DNA from: Setomelanomma holmii | Taxonomy: Eukaryota > Ascomycota > Dothideomycetes > Pleosporales > Phaeosphaeriaceae | Assembly: GCA_010015745.1 (NCBI GenBank) | Contig: ML978172.1 | Coordinates: forward strand, 248,001-312,000 | Direction of reading: 5' to 3' | Length of the DNA: 64,000 bases | Part shown: positions 1-11,019 of the stretch, one piece after another | How positions within the stretch are numbered: position 1 is the stretch's first letter | How the letters are laid out: each line of letters starts with the position of its first letter | Notes under the pieces: model-generated | The model's input: the letters and a program-made list of their open reading frames with translations, nothing else | Told to the model about the DNA's origin: nothing | Databases searched by the model: none | Position numbers and translations under genes: made by a program

Positions 1-443
1 TGGCTGAATCTAGCAAGGGGTACCCTGAGCTAACAAGGATCTTACAGAATCGCCTCTTGCGCAAAGGGTGAGGGCGGTTTTGCAAGGTACTGTACACGGC
101 TGAGAAGCACTGTAGTGCAGTCGGAAAACCACCCGATCATCGAGGAGCATTGTACGACTTGCGAGCGACGACTGCAAAATATCCGAACTTCTACTTTGAC
201 TGAATGAGCTTGCGATCTGGTTGGGCAAGAGAGATGGCGGTCTTGACCCCTGAACGCAACCGCAACCGCAACTACGACCGCAACGCAACAGCCAGCCTAA
301 TTGAGTTAGCAGCACCACCAAAGAGACGCGCAAGAAGGGTCACTGAGAAAAGCGTACAGCACCCAAGAGTATAGGAACAGCTAGACCCATCAGCAGACAA
401 ATCCAACACCGTCTAGATTGAAGGTAGCTAGCCTGCTCTTTAG

Positions 444-1484
444 ACCAGGAGGACTAGCACCAACAAAGACCTGCTTGTTGCCCTAACAGAAATCATCTGG
501 CAGCAAAACAAGACCATTAAGACCCTAGAACATGAGACCAGAGAGATCAGAGACAATCAGCAAGTCCTTATAGACCACAACATCAGGCTTATCAACGAAG
601 TTGCCAAGCTCAAAGCACGCGTTGATGACCTTGCAGCAGTATCCTCTGGTGCGCGGTCCTGGGCGTCAGTGGCAGCTGCAAGCACACCCACTGGACTGAA
701 CGCCACGCCTGGAACCTCAGCAAGCCACCAACACTCTAGCCCCTCCCCCAGCAATGCACCCAACGTCACAGTGGACATCTCAAGAGTAGACAGCAAGAAT
801 GGCAGAATGTCAGCAGGCACGGTCAGAGCAGCCGTAGAGAAGGAAATGCAGACTGTAGAGAACCAAGCAAATTGACGATGCCGGGCTGTGACCGTTGACC
901 ACTCGACCCAAAGCCGGATCAGGATTGCGTGCAGAGAAGAAGACGAGCACCAGCTTGTTAAGCAAGCAGCAGAGAAGATCAGTGCAGGCTCGCGCGTGTT
1001 ACGCAATGAGCTCTTTCCAGTTAAGATCGACAACGTCAAGAGAACAACAGTGCTAGACAAGAAGGACGAGATCAGAGCAGGAGCAGCGGAAGCTCTTGGC
1101 AATAAGAATGGAATGACAGTTGCCAAGATCGCGTGGCTAAGCAAGAGAGACATTCCGAAGGCGTATGGATCCATGGTAGTGTACGTGACTAAGAAAAGTG
1201 ATGCAAGGAGGCTCATCGCAGAAGGCTTCTTCCACGCTGGTGGAGAGTCTGGCACGACAAGCACGTTCGAACACCGGCCACGGCCCAGACAATGCTACAA
1301 CTGCCAAGAGCTTGGCCACAAAGCGTATCAGTGCAGAAAGACACAGAGATGCGGAAGATGCGCCAAAGACGGCCATCACCACAAGAGCTGTAGCAAAGTG
1401 GTGATGAAGTGCGTGTTGTGCAGAGGACCGCACGAGGCGTTCAGCAGAAACTGTCGGATGCTTTACCCACCTCAGCATGAGTAG
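444..1484 (+). pseudogene. LINE ORF1, gag-like nucleic-acid-binding protein, one in-frame stop
   Basis: The frame is open from about 444. Its first 70 residues look like a coiled coil (TNKDLLVALTEII onward, with heptad-like Leu/Ile spacing), then comes a Ser/Pro/Thr-rich linker. A TGA at 873-875 interrupts the frame; translation after it resumes in the same frame to 1484. Near 1290-1450 there are CCHC zinc knuckles (CYNCQELGHKAYQC, then CGRCAKDGHHHKSC), the RNA-binding mark of LINE ORF1 proteins. The TGA could come from CGA by one transition. No convincing ATG was found at the 5' end, where two TAG codons (429-431, 441-443) close the frame. The stop overlaps the ORF2 start. Confidence 0.75.
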
Positions 1485-4400
1485 AGCATTCCGCATGATC
1501 CAGCTCAATGTCAGAAAGCAGGGCGAAGTACACGACAGCCTGATGAATGACGAAGAGATGCAAGATGTGACAGTGGTAGCCATCCAGGAGCCGCATGCTC
1601 GGAGGATTCAAGGCCGGCTGCTGACAACGCCCATGCTCCATCACAAGTGGACCAAGATGGTACCATTGACCTGGCGAGAAGGGAGGTGGCCGATACGGAG
1701 CATGCTGTGGGTGAGCCGAGAAGTAGAGGCGGAGCAGGTACAGATCGAGTCGCCGGACTTGACAGCAGCAATCATCCGGCTGCGCAAGCGTCGGGTGTTG
1801 GTGGTGTCGGTGTACATAGCAGGAGGAGACCCGCAGGCGCTGCGAGACACATGCAACAAGCTAGACGATGCGATCACGGATGTGAGACGAAGGGCCGGCA
1901 CAGTGGTGGACGTGGTGCTGGCTGGCGACTTCAATCAACACGACCAGCTGTGGGGAGGGGAGGATGTGACGCTGGCCAGACAGGGTGAAGCAGACCCAAT
2001 CATTGACCTGATGACAGAACATGCACTCAGCAGCCTGCTCCCGCGTGGTACTAAGACGTGGCAGGGCGGAGACTATGAGACGACGATCGACTTGGTGCTA
2101 GCGTCGAAGGAACTGGCAGATACAGTGATCAGATGCGCAATTTATGCAACCGAACACGGCTCTGAGCACCGGACGATCAAGACGGTCTTTGACAGCTCGG
2201 TGTCGGCGCCGCAGCAGCAGCAGGAGCAGCTTCTGTTTAAGAACGCACCGTGGAAGGCAATCAAGGACAGGATCTCCAGGACGCTTGGTGCGACCCTACC
2301 AGTGGGCACAACGCATCAGAGGACGGACAGACTGATGGCGGCAGTGCTGGAGGCGGTGCAAGCACTGACACCCAGGGCTAGGCCGTCACCATACGCAAAG
2401 AGGTGGTGGACGCAGGACTTGACACAGCTACGCCGCATCTACACGCACTGGAGGAACCAAGCGAGAGCGGCAAGACGCTCAGGAGCTGCTAGGCCGGACC
2501 TAGAAGAGACTGCAAAGGGGGCGTCAAAGCAGTACCATGATGCCATTCGACAGCAGAAGAGAAAGCACTGGGATGACTTCCTGGCGGACAACGACAACAT
2601 CTGGAACGCAGCCAAATACCTGAAGACGGGTAACGAGGCGTTGAGGACAGTCCCAGCACTTTGCAGAACTGATGGAACAACTACGGCCGATCACGGGGAG
2701 CAAGCCGAGGAGTTGCTCAGCACCTTCTTCCCGCCGCTTCCCAGCCACATCGACAACAAAGGACACAAGCCGCAGAGAGCGCGTGTAGAAATGCCGACTA
2801 TCACGCTCAAAGAGGTAGAAAGGCAGCTGCATGCCGCAAAGTCGTGGAAAGCACCTGGGGATGACGGATTGCCAGTTATAGTGTGGAAGCAGGTCTGGCC
2901 GGTGGTCAAAGACCATGTTCTTGCGCTGTTCCGTCAGTTGCTAGAAGAGGGATTGCTGCCCAGCCAATGGAGACATGCTAAGATTATCCTGCTCAAGAAG
3001 CCAGGCAAGGAGGACTACACTATTGCAAAAGCCTGGAGGCCGATCTCACTGCTAGCCACGCTGGGCAAAGTGCTGGAGTCGGTGGTGGCAAAGAGGATAT
3101 TGCATATGGTCGAGACGCATGGGTTGCTGCCCACCAACCACTTCGGAGCGCGTAAGCAGCGATCAGCGGAGCAAGCACTGGTGCTTCTCCAAGAACAAAT
3201 CTATACCGCATGGCGGGGCCAACAAACTGTTAGCCTGATCAGCTTTGACGTCAAGGGAGCGTACAACGGAGTGTGCAAGGAAAGACTGCTGCAGAGGATG
3301 AAAGCGCGAGGCATACCAGAGAGGCTGTTGCGGTGGGTAGAAGCGTTCTGCTCACAGCGCACCGCATCGATCCAGGTCAACGGACAGGCTTCCGAGATTC
3401 GAGAGCTGCCGCAAGCGGGTCTGCCGCAAAGGTCACCGCTGTCTCTAATTCTGTTTCTCCTCTTCAATGCTGACCTGGTGCAACGACGCATCGACACACA
3501 TGGTGGAGCGATCGCGTTTGTTGATGACTTTACTGCATGGGTCACGGGACCAACAGCGCAAAGCAACAGGGAGGGCATCAAAGCCATCATCAGAGACGCG
3601 CTGGACTGGGACCGGAGAAGCGGGGCGACGTTTGAAGCAGAAAAGACAGCCGTTATCCACTTCACTTGCAAAGCGTACAAGAGCGCCACAGACCCCTTTG
3701 TCATCAAGGGACAGAGCGTGTTGCCCAAGGACCACATCAAGATACTCGGCGTGCTCATAGACGCCAGGCTCAAGTACCACAAGCACATTGCAAGAACAGC
3801 CGCTAAAGGGCTGGAAGCAGCACTGGAGCTCAGGAGGCTGAGAGGGCTCTCGCCAACAGTGGCACGGCAGCTGTTCACGGCAACCGTTGCGTCAACGGTA
3901 GACTACGCGTCAAATGTGTGGGTGCATGCCTGCAAGGACAAACTTGCAACGCCTGTCAACAGAGTGCAGAGAATAGGAGCACGAGCAATCGTAGGGACGT
4001 TTGTCACGGTAGCGACATGGGTTGCAGAGGCAGAGGCGCACATCCCAAGTGCATAAGAGCGATTCTGGAAGAGAGCAGTCAAGCTGTGGACCGACATTCA
4101 CGTGTTGCCCAAGACTAACCTACTGCAAAGAAACACATTGCGCATGTGCAAGTTCAGGAGATAGTACCGCTTGCTGCTCTATCAAGTGGCAGAAGCGCTC
4201 AAGGACTTAGGAATGGAGCAGATGGAAACGATCCGGCCATGCGTCTTGGCACCGTGGGAGAAGAGAGTGCAGGTGGTGACCAAGAATGCGGCACAGAGGC
4301 TCGAGGCGAACTGGGCGGTACGTATTGCGGCAAGAGAGAGGAGCAGAACCCTTACTCGGCAGAGCTGGCGGCAATGGCCGAGGCGCTGAGTAGGCTGCCA

Positions 4401-5072
4401 AAGCTTAGGTTTCGCAACATTGCACTAACAATAAGAAACAAAGCTGCTGCGCTTATGCTGAGAAGACCTCAGCAGCAGTCAGGTCAAAGCTACATCAGCC
4501 AGTTCTACAAGACCGCGCAGACACTGAGAAGAGACGGCAACACAGTGACAGTGCTGTGGCTGCCTGCAAGCGAATATTGCGAGCTCGCACGCCTTGCCAA
4601 GCAGGAAGCAATGACGTCCACAAGACCAAACGCCACGCCACAGACACAGCTTCCTAGGATGCGATCGACCACGCATAGCATTGCACGAAAGCAAGGCAAT
4701 GCTAAGAAGGTCCTAGAAAAAGTAGGAAACTATTCTAAGCAAATCGACACGGCACTGCCAGGAAAGCACACACGACAACTATATGACCAGCTATCGCAGA
4801 AAGAGAGCAGCGTACTTGCGCAGCTCAGAACAGGCATGGCACAGCTGAACACGTATCTACACCGAATCAAAGCTTGCAACACATACCAGTGTGAATGCGG
4901 ACAGGCCGCAGAGACAGTGGAGCACTTTCTGTTCCGATGCAGACGGTGGATAGCACAGCGGACAGAGATGCTGCAGTGCACGCAGACAGGCAGAGGAAAC
5001 GTGTCGCTCTACCTGGGCGGCAAAGCAGCAACAGACGACGCGAAGTGGGCGCCAGACATGGACGCAGTGTGA
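1477..5072 (+). pseudogene. LINE ORF2: endonuclease, reverse transcriptase, RNase H, disrupted
   Basis: An 859-codon open stretch (1477-4056) starts with an apurinic-type endonuclease domain (IQLNVRK near residue 8, QEPH near 37, GDFNQHD near 150). A reverse transcriptase follows, with SFDVKGAYN and the catalytic FVDD at about residues 681-684. The usual RT motif QGSPLSPILF reads QRSPLSLILF, two changes that would probably harm the enzyme. TAA at 4054-4056 and TAG at 4162-4164 then interrupt the same frame, and around 4330-4390 the coding frame shifts. The continuation to 5072 holds RNase H-like sequence (NPYSAELAAMAEAL) and a CxC..HxxxxxC zinc-binding tail (CECGQAAETVEHFLFRC), typical of Tad-like elements. 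TAA from CAA, TAG from CAG and Leu (CTA) from Pro (CCA) all fit C-to-T in CpA context. Confidence 0.85.
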
Positions 5073-5669
5073 GCAACAATTCGATTTGCAATAACGACAG
5101 GAAGACTCGACGCAAATTAACATCTGATGATCAGATGAATCTCACCCACTAACATAAAACTCATCAACAACCTCGTACAGCATAGAACAGATAGCGCTTC
5201 AGCCACCAAACATAGGACGCTGAACACTTGGAGAATCTCTTGGAGAAACCGACTCTGAGCCAGCCTGCCACCAGCAATACTAACCCACAAGCGCCTGATG
5301 AGAGATGGTAGATAAGAAAACAAGCGACCTAGATATCAAGCAAGGGCTTTGACTTGAACAACACGCTGTATAAAGACACGAGTCAAAGAAGACACAAGGG
5401 CTAGTGAGGCCGCGATGTAGCATAAGCAGTGCAGTATCAGACTAGCGTTAGTAGCCCTTTCGGCTCGGCCGCCGGGCGTAAATAAATTGTGTGTGTGTAC
5501 ACGGCTGAACAGCCTTTTCGGCCCCAAATTGCAAGGCTGAGAAGACTTGTCGTCTATATGAGATGAGCATCATCCAGCCTTTCCTTATTGTTTTGATCAA
5601 CACTACCCCAGACCAGAAGCAAAGCCACATCCGACTCACTACCGCCGACTAGCTGAGACACTTCATGGC

Positions 5670-7577
5670 CGTACCTCCAAACCCACGGCTAATCCGGATG
5701 TCACTATTAGCATTGCGGCTCTGGTCATTTCATACATTACCCTCTTGGTGACTGTCAATCAGCTGCTCATTCAATTGTTCAGCTCAGCCAACGGCTACCG
5801 TCAATGTGCTGAGTCAGTGATTGGTCCCTGGCACGAGAGACGAAGACTAGTATGGAAGTGGTCAGAATTTCGCTTTGAAACTCAATACGTAACCCCTCAT
5901 ATTATACTTCTGAGCTCTGACGAGTTCATTAAGTACAATGAAACCGAGGAAGAGATCTGTTGGCTCTCTGAGTCAAAGAGAAATTCATGCAAAGAGTTGT
6001 TCGCCACGATCTATTCACATCATGCGAAGGGCAAGCGCGGGATTTAGGGATACTTTTGGCTCAGATCTATGTTCCGACCAGGCAGAACAGCTACCCGTAG
6101 GAAGCTATCAGATGCACATAACAATGTACGGAGCGAGCACCAAGTCACATGGCTTTAACTTCTGCGCCAACTTCACGCTCTAGAAGAAAGCTATGGCTTC
6201 TGCTGCTACCAATGGAGGATCGATGACTCGCACCATGAGCCAGCAGGCGGACTTCAACTTTCATGCCCGGGATGGCCTGATAGCATGGAAAATACGTCTC
6301 AGACGAGGATTAGTGTCATATATCGAACGAGGACTTGGGATCTCATGCCTTCAGATCTTACACGGCCCCTGGCGGAGACAAACGTGGGCGAAATTATCAT
6401 TCTAGCTCTGCGCTTGGGACTACAATGGCGCGTGCTGGATCTGGCTTCCGGTAGGATGCAGGCTGTTGGAAATGGTCTCAATCTCAATGGAAACGAAGCC
6501 AAAGGTCTGGGCATCATCTTACGTCTGACTGAGACTGGAAGAAGTAAACTCTCAGGACTTATACCCAGTCGTGCTGTTGACAAAATGCTACTCGACATAC
6601 TGCCTGGCGATCGTAAACCGATTGGGATGGACTTCCCACTGATCATGGTTGATCGAAGTTTGCAGTCGCTCGCTGATCCTCATGGTGTCCTTACAGCAAT
6701 TGGTATGCCAGACAAGGACCGCCAAAAGTTTGCCGCAAGGGACGAGCTCAACGTGAGAAGCGATGTGCTTACCCTTCTTTCAGCATACCTCCCATTGGAT
6801 GCATACACGATGAACAGATATTGTTTTCCCGGCTGGAACGTGAATCAAAACAACAGTGGCATTTATCATTCTTGGGAGGGCCGCCTCGCACTGCACAGAA
6901 AACTTCAGGCACGGATCAAGGACTTAGCGCATGGTACAAAGCTTTGCGGAGGCCTGTCCGCAGTTTTAGGCAGAATGGATTTCCTCGAATCGTATTATGG
7001 TGACGACTGGTACTGCAGGCGCGAACGAGACTCTTCTAGTGGAAAAGAAGGGGACAAAAATATCAAAAGGAAATACTTGGTAGATGTGAAGAGGGCTTAT
7101 GATTGCACTCAAGACTGGTTCGAGCATTGGCATCCTCCCACTTGCACACAAGAGACCTGGCTTTACAAGCAATTGGTCGGAGCCCATGCTTACATGGCCT
7201 CTTATCCATGCTCGGAGACCCATCATATCTTGGAGCGCGACAGAGCGCTGTTGGCGGGAGCATATTCCGCGCCTAGAAGATATGGAATTGATTTATTAAA
7301 ACACAGTCATGCTTTTGACTCGAGAAAATACGAGACTGCATGCCACTATGCCAAACATCTTCTCGACAAAGACTACGGCATCAATTCATATCTGCGTGAC
7401 AAACATATCAACCTTAGTGATGACGAAGTTGAGACGGCTTGGTGGGTCTTGCAGCTTCGAGGCATCGCGTGGTATCTGTCTACCTGGCACACGGATACGT
7501 TGATCAAGGAGATAATAGGCGAGCAGCTTATCCCAAGTTCCCTCCATGCTGACAAGAGCCCCGTATGGATCACCTGA
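5670..7577 (+). pseudogene. modin-like fungal protein, membrane-anchored N-terminus, reading frame broken
   Basis: In one frame, about 5670-6047 encodes a hydrophobic helix (SIAALVISYITLLVTV), then SSANGYRQCAESVIGPW and WSEFRFETQYVTP. In the same frame 6285-7577 encodes a long C-terminal part beginning RTWDLMPSDLTRPLAETNVG. Both match what I recall of a fungal family annotated as modin-like, often found beside nonself-recognition genes; that assignment is from memory and tentative. Between 6048 and 6285 the frame holds stops and a neighbouring frame is partly open, so at least one frameshift or an unrecognised intron is needed. No in-frame ATG precedes the helix. The gene begins just behind the LINE tail, so its 5' end may have been lost to that insertion. 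Confidence 0.5.
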
Positions 7578-8010
7578 GGCGCAGACGACATTTCATGGCT
7601 TCTACTAGCGATGAAATCAAGACTTCAGCCTAAGACCGGTGCTGGAACATATAACACACCTTGTGTGGTTGTTTTGTTTTTGGACCAGAAAAGATGGAAT
7701 ATAAAAAGGGTCCTACTTCGCCAAACTTCTCCATGACCGAATGCATAACGCGTAATGCAACGGTCCAACAGTCCCACCACTTCCGCCATAATGCCATATC
7801 TGCTTCTAAAATGGTCATGTTGACATCGAGTCAGCATCTTTTGAGACGTTTCGGGAACCATGGGTTCAAAAGAACGCACACCTTGGGAGGATGCAATCTG
7901 ACGGCGTCGGTAACCACTTGTCTTTGATGTGGCCCTACATCTTTTCCATGATGTCCCAACCTATATCTATACTAAATATGCCTTCCTTTTTTTCCAACAC
8001 ATTTCGTCAG
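7578..8010. other. intergenic, no gene seen
   Basis: Short open frames here are not protein-like. The stretch separates the modin-like relic from the esterase promoter. I see no repeat, tRNA or conserved motif. Confidence 0.5.
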
Positions 8011-8016
8011 TATCCC

Positions 8017-8023
8017 TATATAG
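8017..8023 (+). promoter_or_regulatory. TATA-like box of the carboxylesterase gene
   Basis: TATATAG lies about 95 bases before the esterase ATG at 8118, after a pyrimidine-rich stretch. The spacing suits a fungal core promoter, but the assignment is by position only. Confidence 0.45.
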
Positions 8024-8117
8024 CTTGTAGGCCACACTCCTGACGTCATGACCTTCAAGTTTCACCACTGTCCTGTCTTCCATCTATCTTCCTATAACAC
8101 TCCTTACACATTCCAGC

Positions 8118-9845
8118 ATGTCAACCATAACCTCCACCCACCCTTCTCTGGGCCCCATAAAATGCCTCCACGACCCGTCCACCAACCTCACCCGCATCCT
8201 CGGTATCCCCTATGCCACCATCCCCCAACGCTTTGCCCGCTCCAAAATCTGCCTCCACCCCTCTGTTCACCCATCCAGCTCCACACGCTCCACCAACGGC
8301 GTATTCGACGCCACGGTCCCGGGACCAAGTAGCATCCAACCCTTCGGTAGCGTAAAATCCGACGCTTCGAACATCCCCCTACCAACCAACAATCTTCCCG
8401 ACGATGAAGAACAAAGTGAAAATTGCCTCACCCTGTCTATACATTTACCTCCTCAAGCACTGAATCCCGACAAGATAGCTTTCAACCCTTCTGCCGAATT
8501 GCCAGTACTTGTGTTCATCCATGGAGGCGCATACTTCCTCGGCTCCGGCACTAGACCTTATTACTCCCCTACAAACCTCCTTGTCCACGCTATTCAGCGC
8601 GGCAAACCGGTGATATTCGTCTCGATTACATACCGCCTGGGCGCTCTAGGCTTTCTCCACGCCGAGACAGCGGAAGGTCTGGTGCCGCCGAATAACGGCC
8701 TGCACGACCAACTCCGCGCACTGGAATGGATCCAACAATTCATCGCCGGGTTTGGCGGAGATCCAGATAACGTCACGGCAATAGGTCAGAGCGCGGGGGG
8801 AGAAAGTCTCGCCGTGCTGTCGAATTCGGAGGAAGTTAGAGAGCGGGGGTTGTTTAAAAGGTGTATAATCTTGAGTGGGAGCATAGTTACTATGCCCGCT
8901 TTGACAAGGGCGGAACATAGGAGGAATTTTCGGGAACAAGCGGAAAAAGCGGGGATTCAGATTACGAAGCGAGATGGTGAGCAGAGGGATATTGAAGATA
9001 CTGTCTACGAAATGATTGCTATCGATGTTGGGAAGATCAGGGAGTTGGCGTGGGTAGGATTACCCTGTACGCAGACTGATTTGTTCCCATTCGAAAAGCC
9101 GAGTATGGGGATGTTAAGGCGTGGTGGACCAGAAGAATGGCGAGGAAGAGGAGGAGGCGGCATTGATAGGATCATTGGGACCACGACGTATGATGGTGGG
9201 ATCTCGTTCAACATGATGAGCCGCGACGCGAATCGCACGGGGCACGCGAAGGCTTTTGTCGACATCGCTACTGACGTACTGGGTAAGAACCTAGGGAGTG
9301 AGTTGTGCGAATTATACGACATCGAAAATGGACAGGACGATGCGGATGCATTACAAAGGATCTGTTTGTTCGAATCAGACATTGGGTTCTTTTTCGCTGC
9401 GTTGGCGACAGGTCAAGCCACAGTCAATGTCAAGGATACGCGGACGTATTTCCAAATCTTCGACCTTCCAAATCCGTTCGATGGTCCTTTGCGCCAACAA
9501 GGAGAGTTTGCGACGCATACCTTTGACATCACCACTACACTGGGCGGTGTGCAAGACCATTTCTTGCCAAAGGGATATGGGCCTGTAATTGCGAGCTGGA
9601 GGGACAAGATGTTGGATTTCGTGGTCGATGGAACGGCGCCGTGCAAGCCGTGGGACGAACTCGAGGGGCGAGGGTTAGTGATTGATAAAGACGGTGTGAG
9701 GGAGGTTGAGAAAGAGGCGTATATTCACAGCGACGGTGAACGGAGAAGGCAATTGATGGAGTTAGCGGATAGATTAGATAGAGAAGAAGGCTGGGATGTG
9801 CTGTGGGTCGATATTTGCAGACGTTTCTTGATGAAGGGGAAGTAG
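8118..9845 (+). CDS. type-B carboxylesterase/lipase (alpha/beta hydrolase)
   Basis: Intronless gene for 575 residues, a normal length for the family, with no obvious signal peptide, so probably cytosolic. It should hydrolyse carboxylic esters; the substrate cannot be told. Visible family marks are the oxyanion-hole region VFIHGGAYFLGS (about 133-144), TYRLGALGF (about 171-179) and the nucleophile elbow GQSAGG with Ser225. The acid residue appears to be Asp359 in TTTYDGG, where most members have Glu, and the histidine is probably His467 in ATHTFD. A poly(A)-type AATAAA occurs at 9874-9879. It converges on the AT-hook gene; no biosynthetic cluster genes surround it. Confidence 0.9.
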   Translation: MSTITSTHPSLGPIKCLHDPSTNLTRILGIPYATIPQRFARSKICLHPSVHPSSSTRSTNGVFDATVPGPSSIQPFGSVKSDASNIPLPTNNLPDDEEQSENCLTLSIHLPPQALNPDKIAFNPSAELPVLVFIHGGAYFLGSGTRPYYSPTNLLVHAIQRGKPVIFVSITYRLGALGFLHAETAEGLVPPNNGLHDQLRALEWIQQFIAGFGGDPDNVTAIGQSAGGESLAVLSNSEEVRERGLFKRCIILSGSIVTMPALTRAEHRRNFREQAEKAGIQITKRDGEQRDIEDTVYEMIAIDVGKIRELAWVGLPCTQTDLFPFEKPSMGMLRRGGPEEWRGRGGGGIDRIIGTTTYDGGISFNMMSRDANRTGHAKAFVDIATDVLGKNLGSELCELYDIENGQDDADALQRICLFESDIGFFFAALATGQATVNVKDTRTYFQIFDLPNPFDGPLRQQGEFATHTFDITTTLGGVQDHFLPKGYGPVIASWRDKMLDFVVDGTAPCKPWDELEGRGLVIDKDGVREVEKEAYIHSDGERRRQLMELADRLDREEGWDVLWVDICRRFLMKGK

Positions 9846-9873
9846 TCGACTTGCAAGAGAGCCGGAAGCACAC

Positions 9874-9879
9874 AATAAA
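9874..9879 (+). terminator. poly(A) signal-like AATAAA after the esterase
   Basis: AATAAA lies 28 bases after the esterase stop codon, in the short gap before the convergent AT-hook gene. Confidence 0.4.
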
Positions 9880-10015
9880 GCCACTGGGAATTGAAGACGA
9901 GACAGTTGCACCCGATGAGCGAGTCGATCTTGATACAATGTAGCCGGCAGGATGGTCAACACGCCAACAGTATTAGGCCTTACCCATATATACATGCTGG
10001 GAATACGCAAGAACG

Positions 10016-11019
10016 TTATATGAGGTTTCCATTCGACCATGCCCAAGCATGAGCATGGATTTTCTTGTGCTCCCGGACGCTGAGCATCTGCCCCACTGTA
10101 TCTTCCAAATACTGCAGCACTGACTGTAACGCGTGTTGGTAACTATCGTAGTACTCGATGCCACCAGCCAACTTGACCCATCGACGACAGTCAGGCTCAT
10201 CGAAAGCGATAAGGGCGGCTGTGATGCGACCCGGACGCGATTGTGTGGGCTCTTTGCGACCAGTTACCACGGAGAATCTGCATGCAAGGAAGCGTGCAGC
10301 ATATAGCATGGGAGCAATAGCTGTCCAGTGTGTCAAACAAAACTCCAAGAAAACCAAAGGCTGGTTGTATCCATACCTAGTATTGCCGATCTGAGCGCGG
10401 TGATTTGGCTATAGTCCTCTGCTGGTTGTTGAGCCGGGACCACCTCGGGAGCCCGTGGCGAGAGGAGTAGCCTATTCGGCGGAACTGGATTGTCTGAATA
10501 TTGCTCTGGATCATAGTAGTGCTGCTGAACCGAGTCTCGTCTGGCTCGATACCGCAAAGGTTCTTGGAGCTGGCATTGACCGAGGTACTGCACATCACTA
10601 TCGCAGTTTTGCTGCACCGGCTCCTGTATATCCTCAAGAGCTTGCTCGGCACCTCTTCCGTCGAAGACGGGTGTAAAACCCTGATCCAAGTCTGCATAAT
10701 AGGACGGCGTGGGTTTGCAGGGAGCGAAGTCAACGGCGTTATTGGTCATAAATGACTGTTGCGTGGAGGCGTCATCGTTGGGTTCAGCGAGTGCAAGCAG
10801 CCCTCGATCGATGGACGTGACGGATAGTGAGGTCTCCATACCCAAATCGGGGGCGTAAACTGGGTCGTAACGATAGCGGTCTATGTTGGTAATAGTACTT
10901 CCTAGAGATACGTGTGGGTTTTGGCTCGTGGTGGGCTTGTTCTTGGATCCTTTCGGACGGCCACGCTTTTTGGGTAGAGATAATGTTTCAGAAGTGACTG
11001 AGAAAAATTCCAGATCCAT
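10016..11019 (-). CDS. AT-hook protein of unknown function
   Basis: Two exons, 11019-10377 and 10320-10016, with a 56-base GT..AG intron; together 948 bases, 315 residues. Near the N-terminus KKRGRPKGSKNKP (about residues 17-29) is an AT-hook, which binds the minor groove of AT-rich DNA, so a nuclear chromatin or transcription role is likely. The middle is low-complexity and rich in Gln, Asp and Pro. The second exon has a compact segment (EYYDSYQHALQSVLQYLEDTV) that may be helical; I recognise no other domain. The start ATG shares a base with the stop of the upstream same-strand GCV1 gene (TAATG). The next in-frame ATG, near residue 61, would remove the AT-hook. Confidence 0.75.

Larger units (their letters stand above)
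360..5490 (+). mobile_element. Tad-like non-LTR retrotransposon (LINE), decayed
   Basis: The element carries ORF1 (coiled coil plus zinc knuckles), then ORF2 (endonuclease, reverse transcriptase, RNase H and a C-terminal Cys/His motif) on the plus strand, the usual order of Tad-clade LINEs of ascomycetes. The 3' end is placed near 5478-5490, where a GC-rich hairpin-like stretch (5453-5477) is followed by an A-rich GTAAATAAATTG and a short TG run. The 5' boundary is uncertain and could lie anywhere in the first 440 bases. In-frame stops at 873-875, 4054-4056 and 4162-4164 and a frameshift near 4330-4390 show it can no longer make its proteins. No target-site duplication was recognised. Confidence 0.85.

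Noticed and set aside
3201..3878. 225-codon minus-strand frame inside LINE ORF2
   Set aside because: It overlaps the RT domain and has Ser/Leu/Arg-rich shadow composition; the opposite frame carries all family motifs.
85..5510. Shared TGTACACGGCTGA at about 90 and 5496 as LINE target-site duplication or terminal repeat
   Set aside because: The match is only about 13 bases and not placed at the plausible element ends; chance or a shared simple motif cannot be excluded.
6156..6285. A simple intron to repair the modin-like gene
   Set aside because: No GT..AG pair was found that removes the stops and restores both flanking frames, so a frameshift or decay is favoured.
10321..10376. A 34-base intron in the AT-hook gene ending at TTGGAG
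   Set aside because: It is too short for this genome; the 56-base alternative keeps the frame.
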